64,000 bases of DNA from Polynucleobacter asymbioticus (GCF_018687575.1 NZ_CP061297.1:812821-876820), one strand, 5' to 3'; positions 1 to 10,339 are shown, counted from the first letter of the stretch. Numbers and translations are program-made. The notes: generated by a model from the sequence alone, not told the origin.

Positions 1-1460
1 AGCAAGATTCTCCAGCAATGACTCAGCCTTTGATGTACAAAATCATTGCCGCTCATCCTGGTACACGAAAGCTTTACGCTGATAAGTTAGAAACCCAAGG
101 TGTCTTACCTGCGGGTACCGGTGATTTGATGGTGAAAGAGTATCGCGCCGCAATGGATGCCGGTAAGCAAACCTCCGATCCAGTATTGAGTAACTTCAAA
201 GGCAAGTTTGCCGTAGATTGGTCACCATTCTTAAATAAGAAATGGACTGATGAAGCCGATACGGCAATTCCATTAACTGAATGGAAGCGCTTGGCTGAAA
301 GAGTTTCAACTGTTCGTGAAGGTTTCCAGGTCCATCCACTCGTTGAGAAGGTACTAAAAGACCGCGCAGCTATGGGTCGCGGTGAAGCGAATATCGACTG
401 GGGCATGGGTGAGCACATGGCTTTCGCGTCCTTAGTAGCAAGTGGTTACCCAGTGCGTTTGTCTGGTGAGGATAGTGGTCGTGGTACCTTTACCCATCGT
501 CATGCGGTACTTCATAACCAGAGCCGTGAGAAATGGGATGAGGGTGTCTATATTCCTCTTCGTCACATTGCAAAGGATCAAGCGCCATTCCTGGTAATTG
601 ACTCTATCTTGTCAGAAGAGGCTGTCCTCGGCTTTGAATACGGTTACGCAGCGGCTGAGCCGAATACCCTGACCATCTGGGAAGCTCAGTTCGGAGACTT
701 TGCGAACGGTGCTCAAGTGGTGATTGACCAATTTATTGCCTCTGGCGAAGTGAAGTGGGGCCGTGCAAATGGTCTCGTCATGATGTTGCCTCATGGTTAT
801 GAGGGTCAAGGACCAGAGCATTCATCGGCACGTCTAGAGCGCTTCATGCAGTTATGTGCCGACACCAATATGCAGGTAATTCAGCCAACAACTGCAGCGC
901 AGATCTTCCACGTATTGCGTCGCCAGATGATTCGTCAGTTCCGCAAACCGCTGATCTTGATGACACCAAAATCATTGTTACGTAATAAAGAAGCTTCTTC
1001 ACCATTAACCGAGTTCACTAAGGGCGGTTTCCAAACCATTCTTCCAGAGCGCGATGACAGTATCGACGGCAAGAAGGTGACTCGCTTGATAATGTGTTCC
1101 GGTAAGGTGTTTTACGATCTAGCTAAAACACGTACCGAGAAAAAGCTTGAAGATGTGGCGATTATTCGTTTGGAACAGCTTTATCCGTTCCCACATAAAG
1201 CATTGTCTGCTGAGTTGAAGAAGTATCCAAACCTACAAGAGGTTGTGTGGTGTCAGGATGAGCCACAAAATCAAGGCGCCTGGTTCTTTGTTCAGCACAA
1301 TATTTTGGAGAATATGTCTGAGGGTATGAAGTTGGGATATGCGGGTCGTCCAGCATCAGCTTCACCAGCTTGCGGATATGCCCATCTCCATCAAGAACAA
1401 CAGAAGTCGCTTCTTACTGCAGCATTCGCAAAACTAAAGGGTTATGTCATTACGAAGTAA
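1..1460 (+). CDS. sucA: 2-oxoglutarate dehydrogenase E1 component, 3' part
   Basis: This is the C-terminal half of the thiamine-diphosphate-dependent E1 subunit, which decarboxylates 2-oxoglutarate and succinylates the lipoyl group of E2 in the TCA cycle. The reading frame is open from base 3, so the gene starts left of the window; about 485 of the usual 930-960 residues are present. The visible part holds the transketolase-like pyrimidine-binding region (GEDSGRGTFTHRHAV, then the EEAVLGFEYGYA and FGDFANGAQVVIDQF segments) and the C-terminal domain ending in GYAGRPASASPA and a HxHxxEQ tail typical of OdhA/SucA. E2 follows 42 bp downstream and E3 after that, so it is the first visible gene of the operon. 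Family identification is secure; only the left end is missing. Confidence 0.97.
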   Translation, partial: QDSPAMTQPLMYKIIAAHPGTRKLYADKLETQGVLPAGTGDLMVKEYRAAMDAGKQTSDPVLSNFKGKFAVDWSPFLNKKWTDEADTAIPLTEWKRLAERVSTVREGFQVHPLVEKVLKDRAAMGRGEANIDWGMGEHMAFASLVASGYPVRLSGEDSGRGTFTHRHAVLHNQSREKWDEGVYIPLRHIAKDQAPFLVIDSILSEEAVLGFEYGYAAAEPNTLTIWEAQFGDFANGAQVVIDQFIASGEVKWGRANGLVMMLPHGYEGQGPEHSSARLERFMQLCADTNMQVIQPTTAAQIFHVLRRQMIRQFRKPLILMTPKSLLRNKEASSPLTEFTKGGFQTILPERDDSIDGKKVTRLIMCSGKVFYDLAKTRTEKKLEDVAIIRLEQLYPFPHKALSAELKKYPNLQEVVWCQDEPQNQGAWFFVQHNILENMSEGMKLGYAGRPASASPACGYAHLHQEQQKSLLTAAFAKLKGYVITK

Positions 1461-1502
1461 TCGTAGACGTCACTCATACACAAACACTAAATAGGATTAA
1501 TC

Positions 1503-2732
1503 ATGGCTATTTTTGAAGTTAAAGTTCCCCAGCTCTCCGAGTCAGTAGCAGAAGCTACTTTGTTGCAATGGAAAAAGAAAGTCGGCGATGCCGTCGGTCA
1601 AGATGAGATCTTGATTGAAATTGAAACAGACAAAGTGGTATTGGAGGTTCCAGCCCCATCCGCTGGTGTCATTACTGAGATCGTAGTTGCTGATGGCGGC
1701 ACGGTTGTTGCTGAGCAGCTGATTGCAAAGATTGACAGTACTGCTGTTGCTTCTGCCGCTCCTGCAACTGCAGCTGCACCGGCACCTACGGCAGCCCCAG
1801 CTGCTGCTCCAGCTCCAGCTCCAGCTCCAGCTAAAGCTGCTCCTGCAGCAAAATCCTCTGGCGCTGCTGCTGCACCTTCTGCAGCAAAAATCCTCGCAGA
1901 GAAAAACATCGATGCTAGTCAAGTTGCGGGTTCTGGTCGCGATGGTCGTATTACTAAAGGTGATGCATTAAACGCTTCTGCCGGTGGTGCAAAATCTACG
2001 GCCTTGCCAAGTGCGCCGATTCCGATGGGTGATCGCCCAGAAGAGCGCGTTCCAATGAGTCGCTTGCGTGCTCGTATCGCTGAGCGTTTGCTTGAGTCTC
2101 AAGCAAACAATGCCATCTTGACTACTTTCAATGAAGTCAACATGGCTCCAGTAATCGCCATGCGTAATAAGTACAAAGATCAGTTTGAAAAAGTCCATGG
2201 TGTGAAGTTGGGCTTCATGTCTTTCTTCGTTAAAGCGGCTACACATGCTTTGAAGAAATTCCCATTGTTGAACGCTTCTGTTGATGGCAATGACATCGTG
2301 TATCACGGTTACTTTGATATCGGTATTGCAGTAAGTTCACCACGTGGCTTGGTAGTTCCAATTCTGCGTGATGTTGATCAAATGAATTTGGCTGACATTG
2401 AGAAGAAGATTGCAGAGTTTGGTGCTAAGGCACGCGAAGGTAAGTTGTCACTAGAGGACTTAACTGGCGGTACATTCTCCATCTCTAATGGCGGTGTATT
2501 TGGTTCTATGCTTTCTACTCCGATTATTAATCCTCCGCAGTCTGCAATCTTGGGTATTCATGCAACTAAAGAGCGTGCAGTGGTTGAGAATGGTCAAATA
2601 GTGATTCGTCCAATTAACTACTTAGCTTTGTCATATGACCATCGCATCATTGATGGTCGTGAGGCAGTACTTGGTTTGGTTGCTATGAAGGATGCATTGG
2701 AAGATCCTTCACGTCTCCTCCTTGACTTATAA
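1503..2732 (+). CDS. sucB: Dihydrolipoyllysine succinyltransferase, E2 of 2-oxoglutarate dehydrogenase
   Basis: E2 core of the complex: it transfers the succinyl group from lipoyl-lysine to CoA. In order there is an N-terminal lipoyl domain with the ETDKVVLEV lipoylation site (Lys44), a long Ala/Pro linker (about residues 75-120), a small E1/E3-binding domain (about 123-156) and the catalytic domain with the DHRIIDG motif near residues 379-385 (His380, Asp384). The length, 409 residues, is normal. ATG start; the leader just upstream contains AATAGGATTAATC. The very regular GCT/CCA codons of the linker create long open frames on both strands here, which are artefacts. The gene lies between sucA and lpdA and is surely co-transcribed with them. 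Confidence 0.98.
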   Translation: MAIFEVKVPQLSESVAEATLLQWKKKVGDAVGQDEILIEIETDKVVLEVPAPSAGVITEIVVADGGTVVAEQLIAKIDSTAVASAAPATAAAPAPTAAPAAAPAPAPAPAKAAPAAKSSGAAAAPSAAKILAEKNIDASQVAGSGRDGRITKGDALNASAGGAKSTALPSAPIPMGDRPEERVPMSRLRARIAERLLESQANNAILTTFNEVNMAPVIAMRNKYKDQFEKVHGVKLGFMSFFVKAATHALKKFPLLNASVDGNDIVYHGYFDIGIAVSSPRGLVVPILRDVDQMNLADIEKKIAEFGAKAREGKLSLEDLTGGTFSISNGGVFGSMLSTPIINPPQSAILGIHATKERAVVENGQIVIRPINYLALSYDHRIIDGREAVLGLVAMKDALEDPSRLLLDL

Positions 2733-2742
2733 GAGGTAGAAC

Positions 2743-4179
2743 ATGAGCCAATCATTTGACGTATTAGTAATCGGCGGTGGCCCTGGTGGCTACATCGCCG
2801 CAATTCGTGCAGCCCAATTAGGTTTCAAAGTCGCCTGTGCTGAATCGAATGCCTATGACGATCCAAAGGGTGAGGTCCGCTTGGGTGGAACCTGCTTGAA
2901 CGTCGGTTGTATTCCTTCTAAAGCTTTGCTTGCCTCTTCTGAAGAGTTTGAGAAGATTAGTCATCATGTTGCTGATCACGGTATTACCGTAGGATCAGTC
3001 AAGTTGGACTCCGGAAAAATGATTGCTCGTAAAGATGCGATTGTGACCAAGATGACTGCAGGTATTCAGTTCTTATTCCGTAAAAACAAAATTACTTTGT
3101 TAAAAGGCCATGCTTCTTTTGAAGGTAAGGGTGCCGATGGCTATCAAGTCAAAATTGACGGCAAGGATAATGAAGTTGTTACGGCAAAAAATGTGATCAT
3201 TGCTACTGGATCAAAAGCGCGTCATCTGCCAGGTATTCCAGTTGATAACGTCTTGATTAGTGATAACGAAGGTGGCTTGAAATTTGATTCCATTCCGAAG
3301 AAGCTTGGCGTGATTGGTGCTGGCGTAATCGGTTTAGAGTTGGGCTCTGTATGGCGTCGTGTTGGCTCTGATGTGACGATTCTTGAGGCGCTACCCACTT
3401 TCTTGGGAGCTTGTGATCAAGGTATTGCAAAAGAGGCTCATAAGATTTTTACCAAGCAAGGCCTCAAAATCAATATGGGCGTCAAGATTGGTGAAGTGAA
3501 GGCTGACAAAAAAGGTGTAGTTGTTAATTACACTGATAGCGAAGGCAAGGCGCAAAAATTAGAGTGCGATCGTTTAATTGTTTCTGTTGGCCGCGTTCCG
3601 AATACTGAAAAATTAGGTCTCGATAAGATTGGCCTTAAAGTGGATGAGCGTGGCTTTATTCCAATTGACGACCATACTTGTGCAACAGCAGCGCCTGGTG
3701 TTTACGCGGTGGGTGACGTGGTTCGTGGACCGATGTTGGCACATAAAGCGGAAGATGAAGGCGTGCTCGTTGCTGAAACGATTGCCGGTCAAAAGCCGCA
3801 CATTGATTACAACTGTATTCCTTGGGTGATCTATACCGATCCAGAAATTGCTTGGGTTGGCAAAACTGAAGAGCAGCTCAAGCACGCTGGTATTGCTTAT
3901 AAAGCTGGTCAATTCCCATTTGCCGCTAACGGTCGCGCCTTAGGCATGGATCGTGCTGATGGTTTTGTCAAAGTCTTAGCTGATGAAAAAACAGATGAAA
4001 TCCTAGGCGTTCACATCATTGGCCCAAATGCTTCTGACCTCATTGCTGAAGCAGCTGTAGCGATGGAATTTAAAGCCGCAGCCGAAGATATTGCTCGTAT
4101 CTGTCACCCACATCCAAGTTTGTCGGAAGTGGTTCGCGAAGCAGCATTAGCGACGGATAAACGTGCATTAAACATGTAA
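2743..4179 (+). CDS. lpdA: Dihydrolipoyl dehydrogenase, E3
   Basis: FAD enzyme that reoxidises dihydrolipoamide with NAD+ for the 2-oxoglutarate dehydrogenase complex and possibly other lipoyl complexes. The FAD-binding GGGPGGY lies at residues 11-17, the redox-active disulfide in GGTCLNVGC (Cys51 and Cys56), the NAD-binding GAGVIGLELGSVW in the middle, and the catalytic HPHPSLSE near the C terminus (about residues 455-462). 478 residues is the usual length. An AAGAGG ribosome site precedes the ATG by 7 bases, and sucB ends 10 bp upstream. zapE begins on the base after this stop codon, which implies translational coupling. Confidence 0.98.
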   Translation: MSQSFDVLVIGGGPGGYIAAIRAAQLGFKVACAESNAYDDPKGEVRLGGTCLNVGCIPSKALLASSEEFEKISHHVADHGITVGSVKLDSGKMIARKDAIVTKMTAGIQFLFRKNKITLLKGHASFEGKGADGYQVKIDGKDNEVVTAKNVIIATGSKARHLPGIPVDNVLISDNEGGLKFDSIPKKLGVIGAGVIGLELGSVWRRVGSDVTILEALPTFLGACDQGIAKEAHKIFTKQGLKINMGVKIGEVKADKKGVVVNYTDSEGKAQKLECDRLIVSVGRVPNTEKLGLDKIGLKVDERGFIPIDDHTCATAAPGVYAVGDVVRGPMLAHKAEDEGVLVAETIAGQKPHIDYNCIPWVIYTDPEIAWVGKTEEQLKHAGIAYKAGQFPFAANGRALGMDRADGFVKVLADEKTDEILGVHIIGPNASDLIAEAAVAMEFKAAAEDIARICHPHPSLSEVVREAALATDKRALNM

Positions 4180-5283
4180 TTGAAAGCTTTAGAGTATTAC
4201 CATCAAGAGTTAAAGGCGCGCGGGTATCAAAGTGATCCCGCGCAGCTTGCTGCCATTGAGCGCTTACAGCGCTGCGAAGATGAGTGGATTGCTTATAAAG
4301 AAATTCGTAGTAATGGCTTAAAAAAGAAACTCTTTAAACCAAAACTTCCCCGAGGCGTCTATCTATGGGGCGGCGTTGGACGAGGCAAATCCTTCCTAAT
4401 GGATTGTTTCTTTGCAGCATCCCCGCTAGAAAAAAAGATTCGCATTCATTTTCATGAGTTCATGCGAGAAGTTCATCGCGAGCTTCATGAGCTCTCCGGC
4501 ATGGCAGATCCGCTAGATGAACTCTCCAAAAGAATTGCCAAGCGATATCGACTGATTTGTTTTGATGAGTTTCATATCAATGACATTGCAGATGCCATGA
4601 TTCTGTATCGCTTACTCAGTGCGCTGTTTGAGGATCGTGTCCAGTTTGTCATGACCTCAAATTATCAGCCTAGCCAGCTTTATCCTAACGGCTTGCATCG
4701 TGATCGTCTATTGCCCGCTATCAAATTACTTGAAGAGCAGCTTGACGTCTTAAATGTGGATGCAGGCAATGACTATCGTCGCGTACAGATGGCACAAGTT
4801 GAAGCTTATCTAACACCAGTGAATGCCGAAACCCACTCAATCTTGATGCAGATGTTTCAGACTCTGATTGGTAATCAAAAAGAAACGGTCCGCCCAGTTC
4901 TTCGTATTGAATCCCGTGAATTAAGACCTCTGCATATGGCTGAAGGAGTGGTTTGGTTTGACTTTCAGACCCTCTGTTGCGGCCCCAGGTCTCAAAATGA
5001 CTATTTGGAGATTGCCAAGCTGTTTCACACAGTGATTCTGTCTGGGGTGCCTTATATGCCCCCTAGAATGACTAATGAAGCCCGCCGCTTTATTTGGCTA
5101 ATTGATGTTCTGTACGACCATAAGATCAAATTAATCATCTCTGCAGAGGTTCCTGCGGTGGATTTGTATACCGAAGGTCAAATTACCAGCGAGTTCTCTA
5201 GAACGGTTTCCCGCTTAATTGAGATGCAATCCCGTGATTACCTAGATGCGCCTCGCCGGGTAATTGATACCAGCTTGACCTAA
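4180..5283 (+). CDS. zapE: Cell division protein ZapE (AFG1-like ATPase)
   Basis: P-loop ATPase of the AFG1/ZapE family, which in E. coli associates with the Z ring and in mitochondria with inner-membrane protein quality control. The Walker A motif GGVGRGKS is at residues 64-71 and the Walker B region LICFDEFHI near residues 127-135, followed by the family signature FVMTSNYQPSQLYPNGL. 367 residues is the normal size. The start is TTG directly after the lpdA TAA, an unusual start that relies on coupling with the upstream gene; no in-frame ATG lies close by. This placement behind the 2-oxoglutarate dehydrogenase genes is common in Burkholderiales (established gene order, from memory). Confidence 0.95.
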   Translation: MKALEYYHQELKARGYQSDPAQLAAIERLQRCEDEWIAYKEIRSNGLKKKLFKPKLPRGVYLWGGVGRGKSFLMDCFFAASPLEKKIRIHFHEFMREVHRELHELSGMADPLDELSKRIAKRYRLICFDEFHINDIADAMILYRLLSALFEDRVQFVMTSNYQPSQLYPNGLHRDRLLPAIKLLEEQLDVLNVDAGNDYRRVQMAQVEAYLTPVNAETHSILMQMFQTLIGNQKETVRPVLRIESRELRPLHMAEGVVWFDFQTLCCGPRSQNDYLEIAKLFHTVILSGVPYMPPRMTNEARRFIWLIDVLYDHKIKLIISAEVPAVDLYTEGQITSEFSRTVSRLIEMQSRDYLDAPRRVIDTSLT

Positions 5284-5292
5284 AATAGGGTC

Positions 5293-6141
5293 ATGATCAG
5301 CAATTCCAGCCTAAACGCCGATTTACACTGCCATTCCGTTGTTTCCGATGGAACTCTAACCCCGGAGCAGTTGGCTGAACGCGCCCATGCTAATGGTGTG
5401 CGTTTATGGGCTTTAACCGATCACGATGAATTGGGCGGCCAAGAGAGGGCTCAGGCTGCGGCAGGTTCACTCGGTATGGATTACCTTTCTGGAGTTGAGA
5501 TTTCAGTAACCTGGATGGGGCAGACGATTCATATTGTTGGCTTGGGAATTGATGCTGCGCATGCAGGAATTCTGGAAGGCTTGCGATTAACTCGTGAAGG
5601 CCGTGGAAATCGCGCTAAGCAAATGGCGGAACAATTATTAAAGGCCGGCATACCTGGTGCTTATGAGGGCGCTCTCCATTTTGCAGGTAATCATGACCTG
5701 ATTTCACGCACGCATTTCGCGCGTTTCTTGGTGGAGCAGGGCGTATGTCGCGATACTGATCAGGTCTTTAAAAACTATTTGGTTGAAGATAAACCGGGTT
5801 ATGTTCCACACTTGTGGGCAAGCTTAGATGATGCCGTTGCCTGGATCAAAGGGGCGGGTGGCGCTGCGGTGATTGCGCATCCTGGCCGTTACAAGCTGAG
5901 CGCCATGCAGATGGATGAGCTCTATAAGCACTTCAAAGAAATCGGCGGCGTGGCTATTGAGGTGATTACTGGTAGCCACAGCCCGAATCAATATCAAACC
6001 TATGGCAAGATCGCTCAGCATTATGGGTTCTTGGCTTCTCGTGGCTCGGATTTTCATGATCCAAAGGAGAGCTACATTGATCTCGGTACCTTGCCGCACT
6101 TGCCGGATCATTTGACTCCAGTATGGTCGCTATTTCATTAG
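5293..6141 (+). CDS. rnm: PHP-domain phosphoesterase, RNase AM / nucleoside 3',5'-bisphosphate phosphatase type
   Basis: PHP-family metal-dependent phosphoesterase of the YciV/TrpH group. Members remove phosphate from 3',5'-bisphosphonucleotides and trim RNA 5' ends. The metal-binding signature DLHCHSVVSDG is at residues 10-20, followed by TDHDE, a central IAHPGRY, and the C-terminal GSDFHDP. 282 residues fits the family. ATG start 9 bp after zapE. The gene sits next to trpS, as its E. coli counterpart sits near trp genes; here that may be no more than operon convenience. The assignment to the exact substrate class is by family only. Confidence 0.88.
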   Translation: MISNSSLNADLHCHSVVSDGTLTPEQLAERAHANGVRLWALTDHDELGGQERAQAAAGSLGMDYLSGVEISVTWMGQTIHIVGLGIDAAHAGILEGLRLTREGRGNRAKQMAEQLLKAGIPGAYEGALHFAGNHDLISRTHFARFLVEQGVCRDTDQVFKNYLVEDKPGYVPHLWASLDDAVAWIKGAGGAAVIAHPGRYKLSAMQMDELYKHFKEIGGVAIEVITGSHSPNQYQTYGKIAQHYGFLASRGSDFHDPKESYIDLGTLPHLPDHLTPVWSLFH

Positions 6142-6194
6142 GCGATCGTTCTTACTTAACCATTTTCAATTACCCTTAAAGAATAAAGATCAAG

Positions 6195-7397
6195 ATGTTT
6201 GCAGAACGCGTTCTCTCTGGCATGCGACCAACTGGTAGCTTGCACCTCGGCCATTACCATGGCGTTTTAAAGAACTGGGTTCGCTTGCAGTCAGAGTATC
6301 CCTGCTTCTTTTTTGTAGCAGACTGGCACGCTCTAACAACTCACTATGAAACCCCGGATGTCATTGAGCAATCTGTTTGGGACATGGTGATTGATTGGTT
6401 GGCTTGTGGTGTTGATCCAAACCAAGCCACTTTATTTATCCAGAGCAAAGTGCCTGAGCATGCAGAGCTATTTTTATTACTCTCTATGGGAACCCCATTG
6501 GGCTGGCTGGAGCGGGTTCCAACCTACAAAGATCAAATCGAGAAACTCAAGGAAAAGGATTTACAGACTTACGGTTTCTTAGGCTATCCCTTATTACAGG
6601 CTGCCGATATCCTGATGTATCGAGCCCAGTTTGTTCCGGTAGGCGAAGACCAGGTGCCCCACGTAGAGATGACGCGTGAAGTAGCGCGTCGTTTTAACTA
6701 TCTGTATGGGCGTGAACCTGGTTTTGAAGAGAAGGCATTAGAGGCTGTTAAAAAATTGGGCAGCAAGCGCGCGAAGATGTATGCTGAATTGCGCGTTGCA
6801 TTTCAGGAGCGGGGCGATGATGAGGCTTTAGAGCAGGCTAAGGCTTTGCTGCAAGAGGCGCAAAGCCTCTCGATGGCTGATCGCGAGAGATTATTTGGTT
6901 TCTTGGAAGGTGCTCGCAAAATTATCTTGCCTGAGCCACAGGCCTTGTTAACCACTGCATCACGTATGCCAGGGATTGATGGGCAAAAGATGTCCAAGTC
7001 TTACGGCAATACGATTGCTATTCGTGAAAAACCTGAAGAGGTGATTCGCTCAATTCGTACGATGCCAACTGATCCTGCAAGGGTGCGCAGAACCGATCCA
7101 GGTGATCCTGCGCGTTGTCCTGTCTGGCAACTCCATACGGTGTATTCAAGTGAAGATACTAAAACCTGGGTTCAAAAAGAATGTCAGTCTGCAGGTATTG
7201 GTTGCTTGGAGTGCAAGCAACCTGTGATTGATGCCATTCTGGCAGAGCAACAACCCATGTTTGAGCGTGCCCAAAAGTACCTGGATGACCCTAGCTTGTT
7301 GCGTTCCATTATTGCGGACGGTTCAGACAAGGCGCGTAAGGTTGCTCAAGAAACCATGCGAGAGGTCCGTGAGTCTATGGGCTTAGCGTACGATTAA
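6195..7397 (+). CDS. trpS: Tryptophan--tRNA ligase
   Basis: Class I aminoacyl-tRNA synthetase charging tRNA-Trp. The HIGH-like motif appears as GSLHLGHYHG (from residue 14) and the KMSKS loop as GQKMSKSYGN near residue 263. At 400 residues it is longer than the 330-residue E. coli type. The extra length is an insertion in the middle (roughly residues 175-250, rich in Lys, Glu and Ala) seen in the longer betaproteobacterial TrpS group. ATG start with AAAGAATAAAG upstream. It lies in a rightward run with the PHP phosphoesterase and a methyltransferase. Confidence 0.97.
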   Translation: MFAERVLSGMRPTGSLHLGHYHGVLKNWVRLQSEYPCFFFVADWHALTTHYETPDVIEQSVWDMVIDWLACGVDPNQATLFIQSKVPEHAELFLLLSMGTPLGWLERVPTYKDQIEKLKEKDLQTYGFLGYPLLQAADILMYRAQFVPVGEDQVPHVEMTREVARRFNYLYGREPGFEEKALEAVKKLGSKRAKMYAELRVAFQERGDDEALEQAKALLQEAQSLSMADRERLFGFLEGARKIILPEPQALLTTASRMPGIDGQKMSKSYGNTIAIREKPEEVIRSIRTMPTDPARVRRTDPGDPARCPVWQLHTVYSSEDTKTWVQKECQSAGIGCLECKQPVIDAILAEQQPMFERAQKYLDDPSLLRSIIADGSDKARKVAQETMREVRESMGLAYD

Positions 7398-7406
7398 GGT
7401 CGACCT

Positions 7407-7970
7407 TTGACCGCAATGCACGGTGTGATCACGGATGCCTCTCCTTGGGTGAGGCGGTTTGCCCCAGTTCTCCCAAAGGATGGTTTAGTTCTTGATCTGG
7501 CTTGTGGCGCCGGCCGACATACTGCTTTGCTGGCTTCTTTGGGTCATCACATTCTGGCGGTTGACCAAGATATTTCCGCGGTGGAGTCACTCAAAACCGA
7601 GGCTATCCAAACGCTAAAGTTAGACCTTGAGGGTGCTGACTGGCCCTTACTGAACCAGCAGTTTTCGGCCATTGTGGTAACCAACTATCTATACCGCCCA
7701 TTTTTGGATGAATTACCCAAAATGCTGACTGAGGGTGGGGTTTTAATCTATGAAACCTTTGCCGATGGCAATGCCGAGTTTGGCAAACCCTCCAACCCTA
7801 ATTTCCTACTGAAATCAGGGGAATTGCTCACTTTGGCACAGCGATCTGGTCTTAAAGTGATCGCCTACGAGGATATTTACCTTGAGCAGCCTAAACCAGC
7901 CAGGGTTCAGCGGATTTGTGCCGTAAAAGGGCATTTAAAAGGGTGCGTTCCGTTACAATTTGGTGGTTAA
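7407..7970 (+). CDS. Class I SAM-dependent methyltransferase, unknown substrate
   Basis: Small Rossmann-fold methyltransferase of 187 residues. The SAM-binding motif I reads [15 protein letters not shown] (about residues 29-43), motif II LAVDQD follows and VVTNYLYRP stands at motif IV. It resembles tellurite-resistance TehB-like and SAM-methyltransferase type 11 proteins, but nothing fixes the substrate. The start is TTG at 7407 (an in-frame ATG lies at 7416). It begins 9 bp after trpS and its 3' end overlaps the longest possible frame of dapA, so it belongs to the same rightward transcription unit. Confidence 0.8.
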   Translation: MTAMHGVITDASPWVRRFAPVLPKDGLVLDLACGAGRHTALLASLGHHILAVDQDISAVESLKTEAIQTLKLDLEGADWPLLNQQFSAIVVTNYLYRPFLDELPKMLTEGGVLIYETFADGNAEFGKPSNPNFLLKSGELLTLAQRSGLKVIAYEDIYLEQPKPARVQRICAVKGHLKGCVPLQFGG

Positions 7971-7995
7971 CATTCAGATAATTCAGACACATTCA

Positions 7996-8919
7996 GTGAC
8001 TAATACAACACAATCCAAAGCTAGTAAAAAGCCTATTGCAGGTAGCATGCCTGCCATTGTGACACCCATGTTTGAGGATGGAAGTCTGGATTTTCCGGCC
8101 TTGCGTTCTTTGTTGGATTGGCACGTTGCTGAAGGCTCCGATGGCATTGTCATCGTTGGCACGAGTGGAGAGTCTCCTACGGTGTCTGTGGAAGAGCATT
8201 GTGAGCTCATTAAAGTCACTGTCGACCATATTGCTGGACGTATTCCAGTGATCGCTGGTACTGGTGGAAATTCCACTACCGAGGCAATCGAGTTAACTCA
8301 CTTTGCTAAGTCAGTTGGTGCTGATGCCAGCCTCCAGGTAGTTCCTTACTACAACAAGCCGACACAAGAGGGTATGTACGCCCACTTCAAGAAAATTGCG
8401 GAATCGGTTGACCTGCCCGTCATTTTGTACAACGTTCCTGGTAGAACCGTTGCTGATCTTGCTGGTGAGACTACTGTTCGTCTAGCAGCAGTGCCTGGCA
8501 TTATCGGTATTAAAGATGCTACCGGTAGCATTGAGCGTGGCACCTTATTGTTAGCCGATCTCAAGCGTGCTGGGCACGCAGAATTTTCTGTATTTTCAGG
8601 CGATGATCTGAGTGCGGCAATGTTGATGCTGATGGGTGGTAAAGGCAATATTTCCGTAACAGCCAATATCGCTCCACGTTTAATGCATGAACTATGTCAA
8701 GCCGCGATGTCTGATGATGTTGTAAAGACACGCGCCATTCAATATCAATTACTGGCTGTTCATAAAGCCATGTTTACTGAGGCAAATCCGATTCCTGTGA
8801 AATGGGCTCTGCATGAGATGGGCAAAGTCACTGCTGGAATTCGTTTGCCTTTAACCCCTTTAAGTGTTGCTTTGCGTGAACCTTTGAAGATTGCAATGAA
8901 ACAGGCTGGCTTACTATGA
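7996..8919 (+). CDS. dapA: 4-hydroxy-tetrahydrodipicolinate synthase
   Basis: Condenses pyruvate with aspartate semialdehyde, the first committed step of the diaminopimelate/lysine pathway. TIM-barrel signatures are clear: GTSGES (residues 55-60), YNVPGRT with Tyr145, and GIKDATG with the Schiff-base Lys173, numbering from the GTG at 7996. That start gives 307 residues, close to family length; the frame is open back to a TTG at 7960, overlapping the methyltransferase gene, which would add 12 unlikely residues. Neither start has a good ribosome site. The stop overlaps the start of bamC (ATGA). lysC, the preceding pathway step, is about 13 kb away. Confidence 0.96.
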   Translation: MTNTTQSKASKKPIAGSMPAIVTPMFEDGSLDFPALRSLLDWHVAEGSDGIVIVGTSGESPTVSVEEHCELIKVTVDHIAGRIPVIAGTGGNSTTEAIELTHFAKSVGADASLQVVPYYNKPTQEGMYAHFKKIAESVDLPVILYNVPGRTVADLAGETTVRLAAVPGIIGIKDATGSIERGTLLLADLKRAGHAEFSVFSGDDLSAAMLMLMGGKGNISVTANIAPRLMHELCQAAMSDDVVKTRAIQYQLLAVHKAMFTEANPIPVKWALHEMGKVTAGIRLPLTPLSVALREPLKIAMKQAGLL

Positions 8920-10067
8920 TGAATCTGATGCAATTCTTGCGCAAGTATTGTGCAACCTTATTAATTCTCTCTTTTGCAAGCTTTGCCTTGCTTGGATGTA
9001 AGTCCGTAGGAACAAATGATAAGGTTGATTACAAGTCTGCTGGCGCTGTTCGCGGACCTAACTTGTCCTATCCGCCAGATCTCATTACTGCTCAGGCTGA
9101 TCGTCGTTATATCGTTCAAGATGGCTCTGCCACGATGTCCGAGTACAACGCTGCAGTAAAAAAATCAGTGCAGACTCGCAAGGACGTCATGACTGGTATT
9201 CCGGGTATGCGCATTGCTCGTGATGGTGAGCGACGCTGGTTGGTGGTCGAAAAGCCTGCTCCAGAGCTCTATCCACAAATCAAAGATTTCTGGCAAGAGA
9301 ATGGTTTCTTATTGGTGGTTGACTCACCATCAACCGGAATCATGGAAACCGACTGGGCTGAGAATCGTGCCAAGATTTCACAAGACTTTATTCGTAATAT
9401 TATTGGTGGTGCCTTAGATTCAATTTATGACACTGGTGAGCGTGATAAGTACAAGACTCGTCTTGAAGTGAGTAAGCCTAATGAAACCGAGGTTTACATT
9501 ACCCAACGAGGGGCAATTGAGAAATGTGTCACAGACGCCACCACCACCGCGTGTAATTCTACGGTATGGACTGCACGTCCAAACGACCCTGAACTCGAAG
9601 CAGCATTCTTAGCCCGCTTAATGGAGCGCTTGGGAATGACACAAGAGCAGGCTAAGGCTCAGGTTGCAACCCCACTTGGAGCAAAGACACCAAAGGCAAA
9701 GCTAGTTCAGGAAGGTGTTAATACTGCTTATATTGAAATGGCCGCAGGCTTTGATCGCGCTTGGCGTGATACTGGCCTTGCTTTGGATCGTTCTAACTTT
9801 ACCGTTGAGGACCGTAATCGTGCTAACGGTGTCTACTTTGTGCGCTACGTTAATCCGAAGGATTTAGGTGACACTAAGGGTTTTTTCTCGAATCTCTTTA
9901 GTAGTAAAGATGATTCAAGCTTGAAGGCCAAGAAGTATCTCGTAGTTGTTAAATCCTCTGGCGACAATTCCTCAAGGGTTTACGTACAAGATGCTGATGG
10001 CAAGCCAGAAAATACCGCCGCCGGACTCAAGCTGTTAACCTTGCTTACCGAACAGATGTCTAGGTAA
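8916..10067 (+). CDS. bamC: Outer membrane protein assembly factor BamC (lipoprotein)
   Basis: Lipoprotein subunit of the BAM complex that inserts beta-barrels in the outer membrane. A signal peptide ends in the lipobox LLGC (Cys28). The mature part has the BamC pattern: an unstructured N-terminal stretch (PNLSYPPDL) followed by two helix-grip domains, the second beginning near residue 270. 383 residues is in range. ATG overlaps the dapA stop in an ATGA arrangement. dapA-bamC is a conserved pair in proteobacteria, which supports both calls. A bidirectional terminator hairpin lies about 30 bp beyond the stop. Confidence 0.93.
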   Translation: MMNLMQFLRKYCATLLILSFASFALLGCKSVGTNDKVDYKSAGAVRGPNLSYPPDLITAQADRRYIVQDGSATMSEYNAAVKKSVQTRKDVMTGIPGMRIARDGERRWLVVEKPAPELYPQIKDFWQENGFLLVVDSPSTGIMETDWAENRAKISQDFIRNIIGGALDSIYDTGERDKYKTRLEVSKPNETEVYITQRGAIEKCVTDATTTACNSTVWTARPNDPELEAAFLARLMERLGMTQEQAKAQVATPLGAKTPKAKLVQEGVNTAYIEMAAGFDRAWRDTGLALDRSNFTVEDRNRANGVYFVRYVNPKDLGDTKGFFSNLFSSKDDSSLKAKKYLVVVKSSGDNSSRVYVQDADGKPENTAAGLKLLTLLTEQMSR

Positions 10068-10094
10068 GCCCATAGCTAAAAAACTTAGCCAATA

Positions 10095-10124
10095 AAAAAG
10101 CCGCTTTTCAGCGGCTTTTTTTCT
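10095..10124. terminator. Bidirectional intrinsic terminator between bamC and the small lipoprotein gene
   Basis: Inverted repeat AAAAAGCCGC / GCGGCTTTTT with a 6-base loop (10105-10110), flanked by A and T tracts on both sides. It serves the two convergent genes bamC (+) and the small lipoprotein (-). Confidence 0.9.
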
Positions 10125-10136
10125 TCAAGAAGAAGA

Positions 10137-10319
10137 TTACTTCTTCGCGTCAGCAGCTGGAGCAGCAGCAGGTGCAGCTGGAGCAGCAGCAGGAGCGTCA
10201 GCAGCAGGAGCAGCGGCAGGAGCAGCAGGAGCAGCTTCTACAGGTTTTGCTTCTTCTTTTTTACCGCAAGCGGCCAAAGCGATTGCCAACATTGCTACGA
10301 GTGCGAGTGACTTCTTCAT
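10137..10319 (-). CDS. Small Ala/Pro-rich lipoprotein, unknown function
   Basis: Sixty-residue predicted lipoprotein: Lys-rich start, hydrophobic segment, and lipobox LAAC with Cys18, followed by GKKEE and then an almost pure Ala/Pro tail in repeated AAPAA units up to the C-terminal DAKK. The tail resembles a flexible periplasmic tether; no enzymatic domain is possible. The ATG has a good GAGGA ribosome site 9 bases upstream. The promoter carries a perfect palindrome in its spacer (separate entry), suggesting control by a dimeric regulator. Such small low-complexity lipoproteins are common and functionally unassigned. Confidence 0.75.
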   Translation of the reverse strand: MKKSLALVAMLAIALAACGKKEEAKPVEAAPAAPAAAPAADAPAAAPAAPAAAPAADAKK

Positions 10320-10339
10320 TTGTAATTTCCTCTTAAAAA

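Noticed and set aside
1542..1971. Long open frames on other frames and the opposite strand over sucB
   Set aside because: They arise from the repetitive GCT/CCA codons of the Ala/Pro linker; the encoded proteins are low complexity and sucB itself is certain.
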